From Adiantum capillus-veneris (lineage: Eukaryota; Streptophyta; Polypodiopsida; Polypodiales; Pteridaceae), in the NCBI GenBank assembly GCA_014529385.2, contig CM043959.1:51757253-51821252 (forward strand): a DNA stretch of 64,000 nt, read 5' to 3'. Made by a program: the position numbers and the translations under genes. Positions 60,331-64,000 of the stretch are shown here, piece after piece. The notes beneath the pieces are model-generated. The model was not told the origin of the DNA and did not search any database. It worked only from the letters and a program-made list of their open reading frames with translations. Numbering within the stretch: position 1 is the first letter of the stretch; the number at the start of each line of letters is the position of its first letter.

Positions 60331-60672
60331 TCTTAAGTTGGTAATTGAGCCGGAAAACATCCTGTAAGCTCCTTTTCAATTCATTAGTAGGTATCTCACA
60401 AGATTCTTTCCCTTGGTTTCCTAGCACCTAAAACTTTGATAGGGAACTCAAGTGCAAACATTGTCATTGAACCCAACCAGATCTCCTTTGCACTCAAACA
60501 TTGACAATCTAAGCCACTCAAACAAGTACGTACATTGCTGACAGGGATTGTTTTTACCTTTAAAAACAAGGCCCCCCCTCCTTGTCCATCTATTATCCCT
60601 GCCTCGCGCAGCTGCTACTGAGCACCGCATGTGGTGTCCTCGATGACCTTGCGCTTGCTTCCACCCTCCCTT

Positions 60673-61062
60673 CCTCAAGACTAAGTAACACGGGGTCTTA
60701 AATGAAGACCCCGTCATGGGATCCACGACGAGCAGCTACGCACACAAAAGCAGAGGTAAGCTCGGCCGTCCGATTTTAAACGGACGTGTCTGAGTTTACT
60801 TTTTCTGTCTTAGTTTACTTTTCCCCGTAGAAGTTTAGATTATATACTTTATTTTTCGCCTTGTTGACACCAAAATGCATGCGCATGTGTGGTTAGATCG
60901 CCAAGATGCCATGGCCAAGGTGCCGGATTCGAACCGCCGAGTGGACATTGACTTGCATTTTTTGTTGGACGTCCATCTCCCTCGAGATTCGCGTGTGCCA
61001 CATCCGCCGTCGATTCCATGACGGGGTCTTCATTAAAGACCCCGTGTTCTTTAGTCATGAGG
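60673..61062. mobile_element. Mutator-type MITE, 390 bp
   Basis: Terminal inverted repeats of about 55 bp start CCTCAAGACTAAGTAACACG on the left and read CCTCATGACTAAAGAACACG from the right; both include GGGGTCTT, then AATGAAGACCCCGTCATGG. The flanks are an exact 9-bp duplication CCCTCCCTT at 60664-60672 and 61063-61071, the size made by Mutator transposases. Inside, the minus strand holds GGTTCGAATCC, a pol III B-box match, near 60930. No ORF. Confidence 0.85.
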
Positions 61063-61418
61063 CCCTCCCTTCTCCACTTGCACGGTGCCGTTCACCGCTC
61101 TTCTGCCACGTGTTACCTGACCCACGTTTTGGCGCATGGTCCACCTTTTCCTTTGCTTGCTCAATTGCCAAGGCATCTTTGTAGATTTGCTTCCTAGCAA
61201 CAACATACTTGTTAGATAAATTGTTTCTTCTGCTAAACCTAAACTAAGGAAACGTGATCACGTAACTCACGAAGGTTAATGGAACCTTCAGAGCTGGTAG
61301 TAATAATAGAGAAGACCCACACTTCCAAGAAGGAAATCGTTTTCATATTTCTTCAATACTTTGACACCCCACTTTATGACACCCCACTTTATGAACACAT
61401 GCGAAAAGACTAGGATAT

Positions 61419-61586
61419 ATATATATTTTAAAGTGCCGACAAGTCAACTATTTTTATTTCACCAACATCGTGCATCAGGACCATCCTTTGCCTTGAGATA
61501 CCACCAAGGGCGCTTAATGGGGGTTGAACCCACCACCTTTGTGATGCAAGTGCAACCCTCTTCCATCTAAGCTAGCCCCCTTGGGT
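61419..61586 (-). mobile_element. tRNA-Ala-derived SINE, 168 bp
   Basis: Exact 15-bp duplications AAAAGACTAGGATAT lie at 61404-61418 and 61587-61601. The minus-strand head (61581-61506) is tRNA-like: A box TAGCTTAGATGG, anticodon loop CTTGCAT (UGC, alanine), B box GGGTTCAACCC, acceptor arms AGGGGGC and GCGCCCT pairing at 6 of 7 positions. The body ends in an AT tail (TTTAAAATATATATATAT). The intact duplication suggests a fairly recent insertion by a LINE machinery in trans. Confidence 0.9.
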
Positions 61587-61795
61587 AAAAGACTAGGATA
61601 TCTTGGCTCTAGCGTAAATTCATGGTGGAGAACTAGAAGTCAAGGTCACAAAGATGTTTCTTGTTTTACTAAGAAGTGCTCAATTGAGCTAGAATTGTAT
61701 TAATTACAGAAGGTTACAAAGAGCCTTGGCATATCCTTTGCACATGGTTATTTTGAAAAAGAATACATCAAAGGGGGCTAGCCCCCCGACTAACC

Positions 61796-64000
61796 TTTTT
61801 TTTCCGAGAAAAAGATCCTTCTATTAGTTAATGAAACTGCCCATAGGGCTACAACCACCTCTACAAGAGAGGCCTACAACAATCATAAGGGGGAGACTCC
61901 CAATGAAAAAACAACATATGTACAATGAGGCTAAGTCAAGAGATGGGAGGAGGGAAAAGCCACACAGGTGGACGATAGTGCCATCTGAGCACACCCTGGA
62001 CCATGGTGAAGAAAGGCCCAGGGTGCCAAAGTCGAAGGAAAGCCTCTCTACGCTCCCGCATGAGGTCTGAGCTTCCCTAGAGTCTCCTGAACTGTCGCTG
62101 TTGGTGGTACAGGGCGAGCCTCAAAGATGCGAAAGCAGCGGTCAGATGAACCAGAGTGTCAGGTTGCAGATGAGCTCCCAACACTCCTCTCTCTCACTGC
62201 ACCACTCTTGTGGAGTAAGCTATGTAGTAGGCTCGAGTGTAGGATGACTCCCCTGCATCACCATCATCCTGTTGGTGGAGGATAGCTCAAACTAAAGTGC
62301 CGGTCCCATGAGAGTGGACCAAGCAGCTTCCCCCCAAGTGTACTACCGTGTTTTGGAAAGAGCTGGCATCAGCCAAAGAACACAAAGACAAACCTGTTGT
62401 GCCAAAGGACAATCCCAAAGACAATGGCACTGACTCTCCACAGGATGGTCACAAGCTGTGCATGTTTTCCAGAGACCACTATGTACAAGCCAGCTCCCAA
62501 CTGCTGTAGCTTGATGTGCAACCAACCACCACTGGAACAAAGTGACTCGCCTCGGCTATCTGGAGTCCCACAACCTAGCCCAAAACGCTGACAAGAACTC
62601 AGTTGTGAGGCCCTCCTCATGCCAATGAGGTGCTGCAGAGCAGGACGAGCCTCTCTCCGTGCTGCCACTATGTGACGTCCCAGTTGAACAGTGTACTGAA
62701 AGAAAGGGACACTTGGATGGTCTGGTGAGGAGAAAGGGTCCCTCCAAAACCACTCTCCAAGATCCCATTGCACTCGTGCCAGTGGATAGCTCTCCAAGCC
62801 CACAACCTCCAGCGGTCAGGATCTATGACACAAGTCCTCCCATAGATGCCCACGACTCGGATCCTCTGAAAACAACACTCTGCCACCTGTGGGGCCTCTA
62901 CTAAAACCTGATGTAGACGTCCCTCACCCTGTAGCTCAAAAAACAGGGAGGGTACAGTCTCTGAGCAAGCCCAAACTGCGATGAGAACCTCCAGTTCCGT
63001 GAAGGCCCTCATCCATCTGGGCACTGCTGACTCGAGAGGTGTGAGCCACTCAGCTGGTACTGCCTCTGTGATGTTCTGACACATGCTCTGCACCCCTCTC
63101 ATGCCTTGTAGGATGCCCTGAAACTCCTCTGACAAGCCTGAGAATTGTAGTCAGTCACCTAAAGTGCATGCTGGACCCTCTGCCATGGGACCCCAGGAAA
63201 CATGAGGCCTACTACCAACCAAGTGGCCTCTCTGAGTGCTACCCATGGGGTTCCAAACAAGGGGCTGTCTTAGGCACTCCTCCGTGCAAGTAGGCTGACG
63301 CTGCTCCAAGCCTCTTCACAGCTGCTCCTAGGAGCGTAGTATACTCACAGCAAAGTGGTCCTCAAGTCTCCTGCTCAGGCCAACTCTGCGCATCTCTATG
63401 AAAATCCATATGGTCGAAGGTCGCCAGGGGCCTCCAACCTGAGGCACTCTAGCACTAAGCCACGGAAGCAAAAACTCCTTCCAGGGCTCCTCCCCTGGAA
63501 GAAGTCCTTTGGCGACAAACTTCCCTAGAAGGGCTCTGCTCTATTGTGATGGGTCTATGATCCCCAACCCTCTCTGAGAACAAAGAAGAGTGATAACCTG
63601 CCATGCCACTTTGACTCGAGCTATCTGAGTGTCACGCCCTGACCAAAGGAAATTCCTGATCAACCTCTCTACCTAGCTGATGTAGGAACTCAAAAAGATC
63701 CAACAAGAAGTGATGTACCACATAGTAGCCAACAACACCTGGTTTGCCACTACAAGTCTTCCTGCCAGAAAAAGTTGTGTGGAGCTCCAATGCAACAACT
63801 TCCTCCTGATGGACAAGAGGGGGGGAGCAATTTGCTGCTCAAGAGACAAGTCCAAGCCAGCTTGACAACCCAAGTATCGAACTGCCGTTACTGGGGAATC
63901 CATCGATAACCCTCACCTGGCAGCCAATTAGGCGTAGGAGCACTACCAATCAAGAAAGCCACTATCTTTCTCTAGTTGATCAATGTGCATGATGCACAAC
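61796..64000 (-). pseudogene. Plant L1-type LINE, 3' half, running off the window
   Basis: The minus strand at 63903-63673 has VTAVRYLGCQAGLDLS and LHWSSTQLFLAGRLVVANQV, the RT thumb region of plant LINEs. 62803-62343 has LGEWFWRDPF and WKTCTACDHPVESQCHCLWDC (zf-RVT, C-x2-C...H-x4-C), seen partly in different frames. It ends in a poly-A tail (61803-61796). Stops and shifts break it. RT core and endonuclease would lie beyond 64000. Confidence 0.75.

Noticed and set aside
60900-60990. Possible tRNA gene around GGTTCGAATCC (minus)
   Set aside because: The T-arm pairs poorly, and no A box, anticodon arm or acceptor stem fits; it lies inside a MITE.
61506-61581. Functional tRNA-Ala gene
   Set aside because: D and anticodon stems have mismatches, there are extra bases before the acceptor, and it is the head of a SINE flanked by target duplications.
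1-64000. CRISPR array or prokaryotic operon
   Set aside because: No regular repeat-spacer pattern exists, and spliced introns, LTR elements and SINEs show a plant-type nuclear genome.

Overview
This window reads as intergenic DNA of a large, transposon-swollen plant nuclear genome. Evidence is plant-type Ty1/copia, Ty3/gypsy, Mutator-like and CACTA elements, plant LINE remnants, a tRNA-Ala-derived SINE, GT-AG introns, a copia primer-binding site matching initiator tRNA-Met, and many long (GA)n, (CA)n and poly-G tracts. A Penelope-like retroelement and an animal-like two-ORF LINE point away from angiosperms. A homosporous fern (or another seed-free plant or gymnosperm) fits best, but this is inference. 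I see no intact host gene.

Layout. 1-4741: a Penelope-like element (PLE) on the minus strand, bracketed by long direct repeats that each carry a hammerhead ribozyme, with a gag-like reading region upstream of the reverse transcriptase. 5223-9175: a decayed multi-exon minus-strand gene with a ParB-like DGNH(R) motif at its 5' end and DNA N4/N6 methyltransferase motifs at its 3' end. 9392-10560: a GC-rich low-complexity block. 10870-13975: a Mutator-like transposase with a SWIM zinc finger; a diverged relative sits at 36510-39252. 14815-16716: a second, internally deleted gag+PLE copy. 17041-20131: a Ty3/gypsy remnant (minus). 20329-24860: a Ty1/copia remnant (plus) with 5' LTR and PBS. 24866-25675 and 46216-47030: an 810-bp dispersed repeat. 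28540-29680: fragments of an ABC transporter ATP-binding domain and of an Argonaute PIWI domain. 33864-34478: a nested foldback inside CA/TG arrays. 34640-35760: a palindrome-rich satellite-like region.

39909-44586 holds the best preserved element, a LINE whose ORF1 and 1130-codon ORF2 share one frame across a single UAG and which sits between CT microsatellites. 47034-48282 is the 3' end of a CACTA element. 49929-51026 is a plant LINE fragment. 51120-53550 (minus) is a 778-codon frame, broken by one UAG, whose repeated D-x-x-G-x-x-Y motifs recur in the gag-like regions next to the PLEs. It may belong to a minus-strand LTR element whose LTR, TATA box and PBS lie at 57467-58400. The right end carries a promoter-bearing repeat, a short retroposed insertion with target duplication, a Mutator-type MITE with an exact 9-bp duplication, a SINE with an exact 15-bp duplication, and a LINE running off the end.

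The 'genes' here are competing mobile elements rather than a pathway. The most unusual items are the hammerhead-bearing PLE with its gag-like partner, the ParB-like/methyltransferase pseudogene, and the two in-frame amber arrangements.
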